From Nocardia brevicatena NBRC 12119 (GTDB taxonomy: Bacteria > Actinomycetota > Actinomycetes > Mycobacteriales > Mycobacteriaceae), in contig NZ_BAFU01000246.1 of assembly GCF_000308495.1 (NCBI RefSeq), positions 1 through 64,000 of the forward strand: a DNA stretch of 64,000 bases, in the 5' to 3' direction. The stretch's first letter is position 1, and each line of letters begins with the position of its first letter. Positions 1-8,307 of this stretch are shown here, one piece after another. Position numbers and translations under genes: made by a program. The notes below the pieces were generated by a model. That model was not told the DNA's origin and did no database searches. It saw nothing but the letters and a program-made list of their open reading frames with translations.

Positions 1-367
1 ACCGCTACGCCTCCCTGCGGGAGAACACCGGGGGCTACGGTCCCGAGACAGCCGCGCCGAAATCTTCAACGCCTTCTACATCGGCAGCGGCGCGGGCCCG
101 GCCGATCCCCTCGTATCACCCGTCAAGCGCGCGGATCTCTCCGGTCTGCCTCCCGCCCTGATCATCACGGCGGAGTACGACCCGATGTGCGACGAGGGTG
201 AGTTCTACGGCCGGCTGCTGGGCGAGGCAGGCGTGGAGGTGACGGTCGGCCGATATGCGGGCGCCAACCACGATTTCGTGCAGAACTTTTCGCGGATCCC
301 CGGGGACCACGGGGTTTTCGCGGAGACGGCCGATTTCCTCGACCGCCGCGGTTTCGACCGGAAATAA
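1..367 (+). pseudogene. alpha/beta hydrolase (HSL-type esterase), C-terminal part, frameshifted
   Basis: Enters from outside the window. From about base 55 the frame ending at 367 reads the end of a hormone-sensitive-lipase-type esterase: a DPLVSP segment, then LIITAEYDPMCDEG around the catalytic Asp, and GANHDFV with the catalytic His. Before base 55 the matching sequence (RYASLRENTGGYGPE) lies in another frame, so one base has been gained or lost near 45-60. The nucleophile GDSAG region would be upstream, outside the window. It could be a working gene if the frameshift is a sequencing error. Confidence 0.65.
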
Positions 368-404
368 CCTCACGAACGTGCCCGCCACACCGGGAAAGAG
401 CGAT

Positions 405-731
405 ATGACACAAGAAGTGAGTGTTCATCCCCACATCTCACCCTGGGGTTGTTTCGGTCTCTACAGCTTCTTCATCGATGCCCCCGAGCCGGCCATCGTC
501 GATACCGGGACCGTTTTGTCGCCCGCCGAGGGCATGGTGCCCGCGCGCGGACCTCGGCCGCAGTGTCGAGGAGGTTCGCTGGATTCTGCTGACTCACGGC
601 CGTATCGACAGCACCAGGACGAGCTCGCCGCCCGGTCGCACCGGCTCGCGGCGGCGGCGTGGGACGAAGGGCTCTACGACGACCTGGTGGTTCCGGTGGA
701 TATGCGGTGCACGGCCAGGTATCGATCGTGA
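405..731 (+). pseudogene. metallo-beta-lactamase-fold hydrolase remnant
   Basis: Starts at an ATG 37 bases after the esterase stop. The first 45 codons read as the N-terminus of an MBL-fold hydrolase (GLYSFFIDAPEPAIVDTG). The match then moves to a second frame (GRSVEEVRWILLTHGRID) and back (EGLYDDLVVPVDM). The metal motif, normally HxHxDH, reads HGRIDS, so two ligands are lost. Two frameshifts, a ruined metal site and a short length make this a pseudogene. It probably once formed an operon with the esterase. Confidence 0.6.
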
Positions 732-897
732 GACATTCTGTCGTTCGTCTCGCCCGAGGTTCCGATGGCAATCGCCGAAAATCCAACGAAGTTCATGTAG
801 TCACTGGTCGGTGGTCGTAGCGCCGGGGCGGCGTCACCCGAGTGATGTGCAAGGCCGACGTAATCTGTTGGCTGACAGTAGCTTCGGGTGCGGTTGG

Positions 898-1153
898 CTA
901 TGTCCGCGGGATGGAACCGCTGAGGATGCGGTGGATGGTGGAGCGGCCGACGCTGTATTCCTCGGCGAGGTCGGCCGGACTCGCGTTGTCCAGGCCGGTG
1001 CGGTTGCGGCGAGTAGGAGAACCCTTTGTCGGTGAATATCCGCTCGGACGGCACTGCGAGGGTGAGCAGTTGCTCGGTTTGGATCTCGACATCTTGTTCG
1101 TCGGCGGAGCAGCGCACGTATCCGTATCCGACGCGGAAGGGCTCGGTCACCAT
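898..1153 (-). pseudogene. serine recombinase (resolvase) with the catalytic middle deleted
   Basis: The N-terminus GYGYVRCSADEQDVEIQTEQ and ...ERIFTDKGFS is the start of a resolvase/invertase catalytic domain, although the usual catalytic Ser of the RVS motif reads RCS. The sequence then jumps, with a frame change, to the C-terminal helix-turn-helix PADLAEEYSVGRSTIHRIL. About 110 residues between these parts (dimer interface and E helix) are missing. It cannot be active. It probably belongs to a lost Tn3-type transposon. The separate mid-domain fragment at 7.9-8.1 kb covers the part missing here. Confidence 0.7.
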
Positions 1154-1201
1154 CCGATCAGGCCAAGTCGCCCCTGGTGCTCGCGAACCACTGAGCGGAG
1201 T

Positions 1202-1465
1202 TCAGCGCGTGGTGTAGGCGCCGCCGTTGAGGTGGACGGTCTGGCCGGTGATATGGCGGGCAGGTGGGGAGGTCAGGGGTTCGATGAGACCGGCCACGTT
1301 GTCGGGACGCCCCGGCCGTTTGTCATGTGTCGCCGCGATCAGCTGCGCACGGCGTTCGTCGGTGAGTTTGCCCTGGAAGAAGTCGGTGTCCTCGATGTAG
1401 CCGGGCGAAACGATGTTTACCGTTATGCCTGTCGGCGCCGGCTCGGCCGAAAGGCCCGCCGAGGC
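1202..1465 (-). pseudogene. short-chain dehydrogenase C-terminal fragment fused behind a MarR gene
   Basis: Reads the last ~85 residues of an SDR: APTGITVNIVSPGYIEDTDF..., a segment with PGRPDNVAGLI, and ITGQTVHLNGGAY at the end. The Rossmann GxxxGxG and the SYK catalytic residues are absent. The reading frame runs in from the shifted C-terminus of the MarR gene at 1465-1545, so the fragment sits in frame behind a regulator it has nothing to do with. This looks like a deletion or recombination junction rather than a designed fusion. Confidence 0.65.
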
Positions 1466-1848
1466 GAAGCGCTGCGAGCCCAGTTCGTTCTGTAGTCGTG
1501 CGGCGATCTTCGCGTGTTCCGGGCCGATGCGGGCCACGGCCGCGCGCCCTTCTCGGTGACCGCGACGAGTTTCGCGCGGCGGTGCGCGGGATTGGGGCGA
1601 TATTCGGTCAGGCCCTTGTCGACCAGCAGATCGGCGATTCGCTGCACGCTCTGCCGGGTGATGCCCATGGCGCGGGCGATCCCGGCCACCGGTAGGGGTT
1701 CGCGCCGCGCCGAGCCGAGCATCTGCCACCAGGCGGCGGTGAGTCCCGCCGGGGCGGCCGGTTTCTCGGCGATGGCGAAGAACTGGCCGTTGAGCCGGAA
1801 GGATGTGATGGCGACGGTTCTGAAGAGTTCCTGTTCGCCACCGGGCAT
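1465..1848 (-). pseudogene. MarR-family regulator, frameshifted and 3'-truncated
   Basis: Starts at an ATG with a good AGGAGGG site 5 bases upstream and 17 bases after the DJ-1/PfpI gene, so the two form an operon. It has the MarR winged helix: LPVAGIARAMGITRQSVQRIADLLVDKGL (helices, described in part) and PAHRRAKLVAVTEKG (wing). Near 1545 the frame shifts to GRAAVARIGPEHAKIAARLQ, the expected C-terminal dimer helix, which then runs into the SDR fragment. The DNA-binding part is intact, so a truncated repressor could still be made. Inverted repeats upstream of the operon (2501-2548) are candidate operators. Confidence 0.65.
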
Positions 1849-1865
1849 AGGCCCTCCTGTGTGGA

Positions 1866-2507
1866 TCAGGGGCGGCCGGCGCTCCGTCGGGCCTCGTATT
1901 CGGCCAGGACCGCGTAGCCGGCGGGATCGCCGGCGGCGAAGAGCCGATACCAGCCGTCGAGCACGTGGGGTTCGTAGAGGTCGAGGGCGCCCAGGACTTC
2001 TCGGGCGAATTCGAACGGGGCCGTCGAGTTGGCGGTGATCACGCCGGCGTCGGTGACCGCGGGTTCGTCGAGGTAGTGTTCGGCCCCGGCATAGCCGGAG
2101 GCGGTGAGGTATTCGGCGATATTGCTGGTGTGTTTGCGGTTGTCGAGCAGTCCTTGACGGGCCAGGCCGAAGGTCGCGCCGCAGATCGCGGCGACCGGGA
2201 CGCCGGCGTCGACGAATTCTTGGGCCTTCCGCGCGAACGCGGTCAGTTCGTCGGTTTCCCATCCTTCGGCGCCGGGCAGGATCAGCATGGCGCTGTCGGC
2301 CGGGGTGAGGTCGGCCGGCGTCATATCCGGAATGATCCGCATACCGCCCATGGTGGTGATCGGTTCCGTGCTCGGGCCGACCGTGCGTATCGCGTATCGG
2401 CCCGGTTCCTTGTGCCAGGCTCCATTGTTGATATGCGCGGTGGCCGCGCCCACCTCCCAGTCGGCGAGGGTGTCGTATACGGCGAGGTGGACTATTCGTG
2501 CAACCAT
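1866..2507 (-). CDS. DJ-1/PfpI-family glutamine amidotransferase-like protein
   Basis: 213 residues spanning a full DJ-1/PfpI domain. The nucleophile elbow is AICGATFGLA (Cys about residue 120) and the acidic partner lies in ILPGAEGWETDE. Relatives act as glyoxalases, chaperones, proteases or isonitrile hydratases; the sequence does not say which. It is the first gene of an operon with the MarR regulator downstream (17 bases apart). The start codon lies inside an inverted repeat, so a repressor bound there would block both promoter and translation. No signal peptide, so cytosolic. Function beyond the family is unknown. Confidence 0.85.
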   Translation of the reverse strand: MVARIVHLAVYDTLADWEVGAATAHINNGAWHKEPGRYAIRTVGPSTEPITTMGGMRIIPDMTPADLTPADSAMLILPGAEGWETDELTAFARKAQEFVDAGVPVAAICGATFGLARQGLLDNRKHTSNIAEYLTASGYAGAEHYLDEPAVTDAGVITANSTAPFEFAREVLGALDLYEPHVLDGWYRLFAAGDPAGYAVLAEYEARRSAGRP

Positions 2508-2548
2508 GACAGCATCGTGTCATTTCGGCAGGGGTGCTGTCATGGTTG
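2501..2548. promoter_or_regulatory. inverted repeat over the DJ-1/PfpI start codon (candidate operator)
   Basis: 14-base arms at 2501-2514 (CAACCATGACAGCA) and 2535-2548 are exact reverse complements, 20 bases apart. A second overlapping symmetry, ATGACA at 2506-2511 and TGTCAT at 2518-2523, gives three related half sites. The left arm contains the start codon of the DJ-1 gene. The likely ligand is the MarR protein encoded in the same operon; this is inferred from position only. Confidence 0.5.
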
Positions 2549-2845
2549 GAGTTCCGGTAGCAGGCTCGTGGACAGCATTACGAGGCGTCCGCATCACCTT
2601 CTCCGGGTCCTGCGTCGGCCCCTTATGACCACGGGTGTTCTCTGGGGTGAGCCGAGGGGAAATGGTTCTCGATACCCCGTGCATGCGTGGGGCGTGTCTT
2701 GTCGGGCCTTCACGCCTGCGGTGTCCGTTTCGGGTGAAGATTTCGGTCCGTCGCATTCGTGAACTGCCACCCGGAAGTTCGGTGGCCGGGATCCGCGGGA
2801 CCTTGTTCGGTGCCGGATCCAGGTCAGGGCGCGCGGATGCGCCCA
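2549..2845. other. about 300 bases with no recognisable gene
   Basis: Open frames on both strands are short and low-complexity, and none resembles a known family. It may hold the promoter of the DJ-1/MarR operon at its left edge and the terminator of the DUF3703 operon at its right edge; I see no clear hairpin with a T run. Confidence 0.4.
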
Positions 2846-3196
2846 CTATGCCGCTGTCGGGTGGAGCAACGCATCGAGGTCGGGCGGCATCGGCATGGGC
2901 CGGCGCAGGCCGACGTTGGCTCGTCCGGTGTTGCCTTCGGGGTAGCGGCCGGATAATGAGCCCGGTGCGGCGACAATGATCCGGATGAACTGCCCGAATG
3001 CTTCGCGCCGATCGCGCTGACGGACGGCGAGGGCGAACATGGCGATGTGGTTGCAGGTGTGCAGCCAGGGGTCGGGTTGGGACAGGATGTGCGCACGTTC
3101 GAGGTGTGTCCACCGCTGTATGGGGTCGGAAGCGGTCTTCGCGGCATGCATTTCGTCGCGGTAGCGGGCGCGGGCCTGGGCCGGGATGCGGGACAT
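2846..3196 (-). CDS. DUF3703-family protein
   Basis: 116 residues. It matches my recollection of the DUF3703 family: an N-terminal YRDEMHAA helix, WTHLERAHILSQ, then HTCNHIAMFALA and RREAFGQFIRIIVAAPGS, and GNTGRANVG near the end. It is soluble, all-alpha and of unknown biochemical role. The ATG lies 26 bases after the stop of the HXXEE-type membrane protein, so the two are one operon. Upstream of that pair lies an AT-rich promoter-like stretch. No frameshift; normal length for the family. Confidence 0.75.
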   Translation of the reverse strand: MSRIPAQARARYRDEMHAAKTASDPIQRWTHLERAHILSQPDPWLHTCNHIAMFALAVRQRDRREAFGQFIRIIVAAPGSLSGRYPEGNTGRANVGLRRPMPMPPDLDALLHPTAA

Positions 3197-3222
3197 GATG
3201 TGCCTTTCGGGGTTGGGTCGTT

Positions 3223-3567
3223 TCAGCCGAAGGAGAGGACGCCGATCGCGGCGGCGACGCCGGTGCCGATCGCGATCGTGGCGGCCAGTTGTGCGCCGGT
3301 GAGCAGGCGATGGTGTCGGATCCAGGTGAATACCAGCGCGGTGACCGGCAGGGCGACAGTTGCCGCGGTGACCATGCCGGGTGAGTAGTCGCCGAACCAG
3401 GCCGCGGAGCCGAGATGGACGGCGGCGTTGACCGCGAACCGCGGCATCTCCTCGAGGGTGTGGACCACGAACACCATGAACGGCGTCGACAGCACCAGCG
3501 GCCGGAGCAACGCCGGATCGAAGGCCGCGCTGGTCTGCGCTCGAGGGTCGGTAAGTGACTCGGTCAT
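3223..3567 (-). CDS. small HXXEE-type membrane protein
   Basis: 114 residues from an ATG preceded by GGAAGGA at suitable spacing; an ATG 15 bases earlier is less likely because that site would fall inside the gene. Three hydrophobic segments are visible: around LVLSTPFMVFVVH, MVTAATVALPVTALVF, and the tail TIAIGTGVAAAIGVL. The HTLEEMPRFA motif in the first segment fits the H-x-x-E-E signature of a small actinobacterial/Firmicutes membrane family of unknown function. Full family members usually have a fourth segment, so this copy may be short. Co-transcribed with DUF3703. Confidence 0.6.
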   Translation of the reverse strand: MTESLTDPRAQTSAAFDPALLRPLVLSTPFMVFVVHTLEEMPRFAVNAAVHLGSAAWFGDYSPGMVTAATVALPVTALVFTWIRHHRLLTGAQLAATIAIGTGVAAAIGVLSFG

Positions 3568-3700
3568 CGACGATCCTTCCATGAATCAATTAATGCGAAT
3601 GTTACTATATATTGTGCTCGTGTGTGGTCGGCCTCATTTCGGGAAAAGGTCGGTCGCAGTGGTCACAATCACGCCCGACCGTACCGGACGCGGTCAGGGC
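3568..3700. promoter_or_regulatory. AT-rich intergenic stretch, probable promoter of the HXXEE/DUF3703 operon
   Basis: Between the HXXEE gene and the CoA-transferase remnant is a strikingly AT-rich run (ATTAATGCG, TTACTATATATTGTG) in a GC-rich surround, where a leftward promoter would be expected. From 3700 to 3925 I see no gene. Confidence 0.4.
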
Positions 3701-3924
3701 GGTGGTGGGTGCGGACAGCAGGTGTTGCCACGCCTGCGATCGACGTCTACTTCTACAACCACAACGCCCCGCTCGAATAGATATTCGTGAGCCCCCCGCT
3801 ACCGCGTCGGCGAGCCGAAACCGTTCCGACCCGCTCCCTTGGTCCGGGCGGAGCAGCCTGGTTTATCCGCCTTCGTTGAGCGCGGCCACCGGTTCGGCCG
3901 GCTGCCGAGCGTCGAGATAGCCGC

Positions 3925-5635
3925 TCAGGGTCTCGGCGGGGAGGCTCGATTGCGGTTCGAAACGTTGCAGCGCCTTGACGATGGCGTTCTGCGCTCGCCG
4001 GTCGTGGCCTGTGCTCCGGTGGCGGCCCGTCGCCGCCCGAGTTCTTTCGGCCCTGGTCGAAGTCGCGGCTCGCCGCCGATCACCCCACCCTTTTCGAGTG
4101 CGGTGATCTCCGCATCGGTGAACCCGAGCCCGGTAAGCAATGCGCGGTTGTCCTGGCCGGACAGTGGCGCGTGGCGCCGATGGTAGCGCTCAGGACCGGC
4201 CGACAGCCGCATGGGTACCGTGCTGTGCCGAGACGTGGGGTTGACCGGTGATCCGCCGGTTCGAAGAAGCCGCGGAACTCGAGCTGTGGAATATCGGTCT
4301 GCCGGTGCGGCTGCATCACCTTGCCCACGGGGACACCGACGTCCCGGAGTAGGTGCACGATCTCGTCGGCATCGCGTTCCCCGCACCAGGCGGCCACGTG
4401 TTCATTGATGTACTCGTGGCGCCGGCGGCGGCCGGTATCGGTGTCCAGTCGCGGGTCGGTCGCCCGCTCGGGTCGGCCGAGGGCCTCGCGCAGCCGGCGC
4501 CAGTGGTCGTCGGTGACCACGGCCACGGCGACCCAGCAGTCCTCGCGACCGAATTCGTCGATACCGGCGGCGCGGTACAGATTCTGCGGCGCCGTGGCGG
4601 GCCCGCGGTTGCCGGCCCGTTCGAGCAGCACCCCGTACGCGGGGTATTCGATGACCTGTTCGGCGGTGATATCGGGGGCCGCCTCCACCAGCATTCCGTT
4701 ACCGGTGCGCCGCCGGTGTTCCAGGGCCGGCAGCAGAGCGACCGGAGCGTGCACCCCGGCATTCGGGTCGCCGAGGGAATACGGTTCCACGGATTCCGCT
4801 CCGGATATCCGGTGAGCCAGGCGAGTCCCGAGGTGTCCTCGATGACATAGGCGAAGGCCGGGTTGTCCCGCCACGGCCCGTCCGGCCCGAATCCGGGCAT
4901 CCGCATCATGATGGCGTCCGGCCGTAAGGCCCGGACCGCGGCGTAGTCCAGGCCGATATTCTCGAGCACGCGCGGCGTGTAGTTCTCGGCTACCACATCA
5001 CATCCGGCGATGAGCCGGTCCAGCACCGCTCCGCCCCGCTCGGTGCGAAAGTCAAGGGCCAGGCCCAGTTTGTTGGTGTTGAGCCTGGAGAAGATGGGTG
5101 ATTTCTCCCATCACCGGTCCTCGGTGACCAAAACACCCGCGACGAGACGGGTGCCGTCCGGGCGACCGGCCGATTCCACGTGCACGGCCTCGGCGCACAA
5201 CATAGCGAGGAGATGGGTACACGACGGACCGGCCCAGAAAGTCGTCATGCCCAGGACCCGCGGACCGCGGAAGGGCAGCGGATCGGCGGAACCGTCACCG
5301 GTCTGCCGGCGGGGGATATCGTGGGGGCGGTGGTGTTCGGTGTGTTCACCGAGCCGGGGCGCGTGTCGCGTGCGGCGGAGGATATCGGGGTGCGTTCGAT
5401 ACGGCGGGCCCGGTCGGACGAAGCCGTCGCGCGGATTGGTGGTGAAGAAATCCCGGGCCACATGATGGTCGACGGCCGTGGCATCGGCGCCGTTGACCAC
5501 CGGCCCGTTGGGGATCCGGAACGCGGTGGCCAGTTCCCGGATCTCACTCACCTTGTGCTCGGCGAACCAGGCATTGCCCTCGGTGGCGTGTTCGGTGATC
5601 GACGGGTTGGGGTCCTCGCCCGGTCTGGACTCGCT
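3925..5635 (-). pseudogene. CaiB/BaiF CoA-transferase (double-domain type), N-truncated, nonsense and frameshifts
   Basis: On the minus strand this reads the linker and second half of a fused double CaiB/BaiF family III CoA-transferase: VNGADATAVDHHVARDFFTT, then LGMTTFWAGPSCTHLLAML, then VVAENYTPRVLENIGL and MMRMPGFGPDGPW, then QNLYRAAGIDEFGREDCW, and an end at TDAEITALEKGGVIGG. It is broken by an in-frame TGA at 5111-5113, where relatives have Trp (the frame continues with WEKSPIF), and by frameshifts near 4795 and 4270. The first CaiB domain is missing: at about 5635 the sequence changes abruptly to an Mce fragment on the opposite strand. Confidence 0.75.
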
Positions 5636-6011
5636 GCTCACATCGGCGGAGACCGTGGCCGCGGATATGAACGGTGCGGGCGAGGCCACCCGCACGCTGC
5701 TCGAGGATTCGGTGCCACTGTTGGATTCCCAGGTGCGGACCGCCGATGCCATTCGCATCTGGGCCCGCGGCCTGGCCGGGGTGACGGATCAACTGGTCGC
5801 CGACGATCCCCGTGTGCGCACCCTGCTCGACACCGGACCCGTTTTCGCACAGGAGGTCTCGGGTCTCCTGGACTCGGTGCAGCCGACGCTCGGATTCGCC
5901 CACTACGACCCGCGGCCCGGCAGCTATATGGGTTCGGACGGAAAGTTGTATCAGCAGACGGACCTGGTGGCCGGCTCACGGGAGACGTGGCAGGAGATGT
6001 TCCCGCACTGA
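5636..6011 (+). pseudogene. Mce-family protein, internal and C-terminal fragment
   Basis: About 120 codons read the late coiled-coil region and tail of an Mce (mammalian cell entry, MlaD-type lipid-import) protein: TLLEDSVPLLDSQVRTADAI, WARGLAGVTDQLVADDPRVR, then LLDSVQPTLGF and a tail with DPRPGSYMGSDGKLYQQTDL. The signal anchor and the MlaD domain are missing. No other mce, yrbE or accessory genes are nearby, so this is a stray piece from a lost mce operon. Confidence 0.7.
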
Positions 6012-6873
6012 TTCCGGGCCGAGCCATCGGATAGTAAGTGCCCCATCGGGTTCCGAATTCGGGAGGCCGCCGTGAACCCGGGTGTATCGGTCCGTGCGCT
6101 GGCGGTCATCGCGAATACGGGATGCCCTGCTCTCGGTCCGACACCGTGAACTCAGGGATACCGCGGTCTCGACGACGGAGCGCCCCGGTGTGGGGTCTCC
6201 GCCGGGGCTTCGGCCATACGCGTGTCCCTGTCGACTTCTGGGGTCGCCGTAGTTTCTGCCGAAAAAGCGGCGGATATGCCCATTCTCCCTGGTCGGTACA
6301 GCCACAACGAAGGGCCTGAACAGGTCTGGGCATACCTCCGAGCAGCATCCCCGTCAGGAGATACGGCGTATCCGCCTGGTTCCATCGATGAATTCCGGTG
6401 TAGTTCATCGGTCGGATTCGACGTCATTCGGGCCGAGATGGCCGGAGGTCGTATCGGTGAATCCCGATGGCACCCGAGCACGGCGTTCGCCGCACTCGAC
6501 TGAACAACCCGGGCCTGGTCAGGTAGAGTAATCGACCACTGCTCAGCCGGGAAGCGACATCGGAATTCCTTACTGTGTCGGGACGGTGATCGGGATGGCG
6601 CTGGGGTCCACCGATATAACCAATCCGCCCGATTTTCGGCGAAAAGTACAGCGACCCTACCGATCCTGCCCCCGCCGAGGGACTGTCGAACGACATGGTC
6701 GGTTCGACAGTCCCTATCAACTCATGGCGGGGGCAGGACATGAGGTGCTCACGGAAGATATAGGCGCTCGACCGGTGGCACGAAATGGTGTGTCGACGGG
6801 GTTGCGCCGAAACCGTGGCCCCGCAGGGGGACTCTCGGTTGGTTCAGCAACTGCTTCCTATGAACGGCAGGTG
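6012..6873. other. gene-free stretch carrying a large palindrome
   Basis: No open frame here resembles a known protein on either strand. The notable structure is the nested inverted repeat at 6664-6738, listed separately. The left half (6012-6600) looks like decayed coding DNA: high GC with many short frames. Confidence 0.45.
6664..6738. repeat. 75-nt nested near-perfect inverted repeat
   Basis: Inner arms of 14 bases, AGGGACTGTCGAAC at 6678-6691 and its exact complement at 6702-6715, enclose a 10-base loop. Outer arms of 13 bases, TCCTGCCCCCGCC at 6664-6676 and its exact complement at 6726-6738, flank them with a 1-base gap on the left and a 10-base gap on the right. There is no T run, so a simple terminator is unlikely. 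It could be a miniature element, a structured RNA or a transposon end. Confidence 0.75.
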
Positions 6874-7281
6874 TCACCAATGGCCGCTTTCGCTGCTGCC
6901 GTGGCCGCTGCCGCCGTGGCTGCCGTGGCCGCTGCCGCTGTGGCTGCCGTGGCTGCCGTGGCCGCTTTCGCTGCTGCCGTGGGCGCTGCCGCTGCTGCCG
7001 TGGCCGCTGCCGCCGTGGCTGCCGTGGTGGCTGCCGTGGCTGCCGTGGTGGCTGCCGTGGCTGCCGTCGTGGCTGCCGTGGCTGCCGTGGTGGCTGCCGT
7101 GGCTGCCGTCGTGGCTGCCGTGGCCGCTGCCGCTGCTGCCTACGGGCTCAAGCACCACCGGGGCGGCGAGCGCAGAGGCCGCCAGGACCGTCACCGGTGT
7201 CAGCGCGAGCGCGGCTGCGACGGCGCCGCGTGCCAGCATGCGGTAGTGTCTTGCGGGGCTGTGGTGGATAGACAGACTCAT
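6874..7281 (-). CDS. exported His/Ser/Gly-repeat protein
   Basis: 135 residues. The N-terminus (RHYRMLARGAVAAALALTP... ending ASALA-AP) is a textbook Sec signal peptide with an AxA cleavage site near residue 40. The mature part is almost entirely tandem GSHGSHHGSHGSHDGSHG-like repeats, with blocks of GSGHGSSESGHGS. Only Gly, Ser and His, with a few Asp, Glu and Ala, are used. A GGAAGGG site precedes the ATG. His-rich repeats of this kind suggest extracellular metal (Zn, Ni or Cu) binding or a cell-wall low-complexity protein; neither is shown. The repeat array is prone to length change. Confidence 0.8.
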   Translation of the reverse strand: MSLSIHHSPARHYRMLARGAVAAALALTPVTVLAASALAAPVVLEPVGSSGSGHGSHDGSHGSHHGSHGSHDGSHGSHHGSHGSHHGSHGGSGHGSSGSAHGSSESGHGSHGSHSGSGHGSHGGSGHGSSESGHW

Positions 7282-7879
7282 GGATATACCCTTCCCTGGT
7301 GCATGAGGTTCGGTCGGTGATCGCTCGGTCGTCCACTCGGGTTTGTACTCGCGTGCACTGGTGAAATCACGTCGAACAGCGGCCGTTCCGCTGTCGTGGA
7401 GAGACGTATCCCACCTGGAACGAGGCCTTACTCAGAACTGGCACATGGGTTGGCCATCAATACAGGTCACGATGGTTCGGAACCGTCGGACCGGGTCTGG
7501 AACAGGCTCAATGGTAGCCACTCCATACAGCCCGAACAACTTACTGCGGTCGGCGTGTACGAGTCGACGGATTTCGGACGCATCGGGCATTCCGACATCT
7601 ACGGTCCGGGTGTGCCGGGGATGGAAACGATGCCGGATCGCCCGACCATTACCGTGGCCGTCGATCTGTGTGACCTCGCCCGCAGCGCAGTGCGGCTGCG
7701 GCGCCGAAACCTACTACTACTGCTGCGCCTCGACAGGAACGAGCCCGAGTAGCGGCATGTCGAACGGGTAGCGGCCCAGCGTATCCTCAACGAACTCGAC
7801 CACCGTGTGATCACCGTCGATCTCGAGAACCTCGAATTCGTCGGCCTGGCCGTTGCCTACGGGCGCGTGCGGCGGGCCG
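7282..7879. other. no recognised gene; upstream region of the His-rich protein
   Basis: Contains the presumed leftward promoter of the repeat protein. Open frames of 70-140 codons exist on both strands, but none resembles a family. A minus-strand stretch ending near 7717 (DEFEVLEIDGDHTVVEFV) looks protein-like and may be the tail of a lost gene. Confidence 0.35.
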
Positions 7880-8103
7880 TGCCCTTGTGGGTGCTCGTCG
7901 ACGATCAGTTCGCGGATGAACTCGGCCAGGGCGTCGAAGACGTGGAACACCAGGCACCCGTCGGGAGCGGTGGTGTCGAGAGCCCGTGCAGGGACCGGAA
8001 CCCGATCCCGCGGCGACGCGGGTCGGCCACGATCATGATCAGGTCCTGCAGGCTGCGGCCCGGCCGACCCCGGGGCCACCACGAGGGTGTCCCCGGCGCG
8101 CAT
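7880..8103 (-). pseudogene. serine recombinase (resolvase) middle fragment
   Basis: The minus strand reads the central resolvase core: RAGDTLVV, a shifted stretch LIMIVADPRRRGIGFRSLH, then LDTTAPDGCLVFHVF and ALAEFIRELIV. At least two frame changes occur and neither terminus is present. It lies just left of, and divergent from, the Tn3 transposase remnant, the usual tnpR/tnpA arrangement, so it is probably the resolvase of that decayed transposon. Confidence 0.65.
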
Positions 8104-8307
8104 GTAGCTCGGGCAGGCAGCGACCGCGACCGGAGCCGACTGATCGTTTGTTGTTTCGGTGACGCACCGGGTCCGCTCCGGCGATGCGTGGAGCGGGGCG
8201 GCTCTCCATCGCGCGAGAAGGGCGGACCGCTGTCCGAATCCGTCTGCCGGACGAAGTGGAGAGACCCATGAGACCGGGATGGATCCGCCGCTCAGACAGG
8301 TCGAAGG

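Noticed and set aside
7020-7140. Possible CRISPR array because of short regular repeats
   Set aside because: The repeats are contiguous codon repeats of a His/Ser/Gly protein, with no unique spacers.
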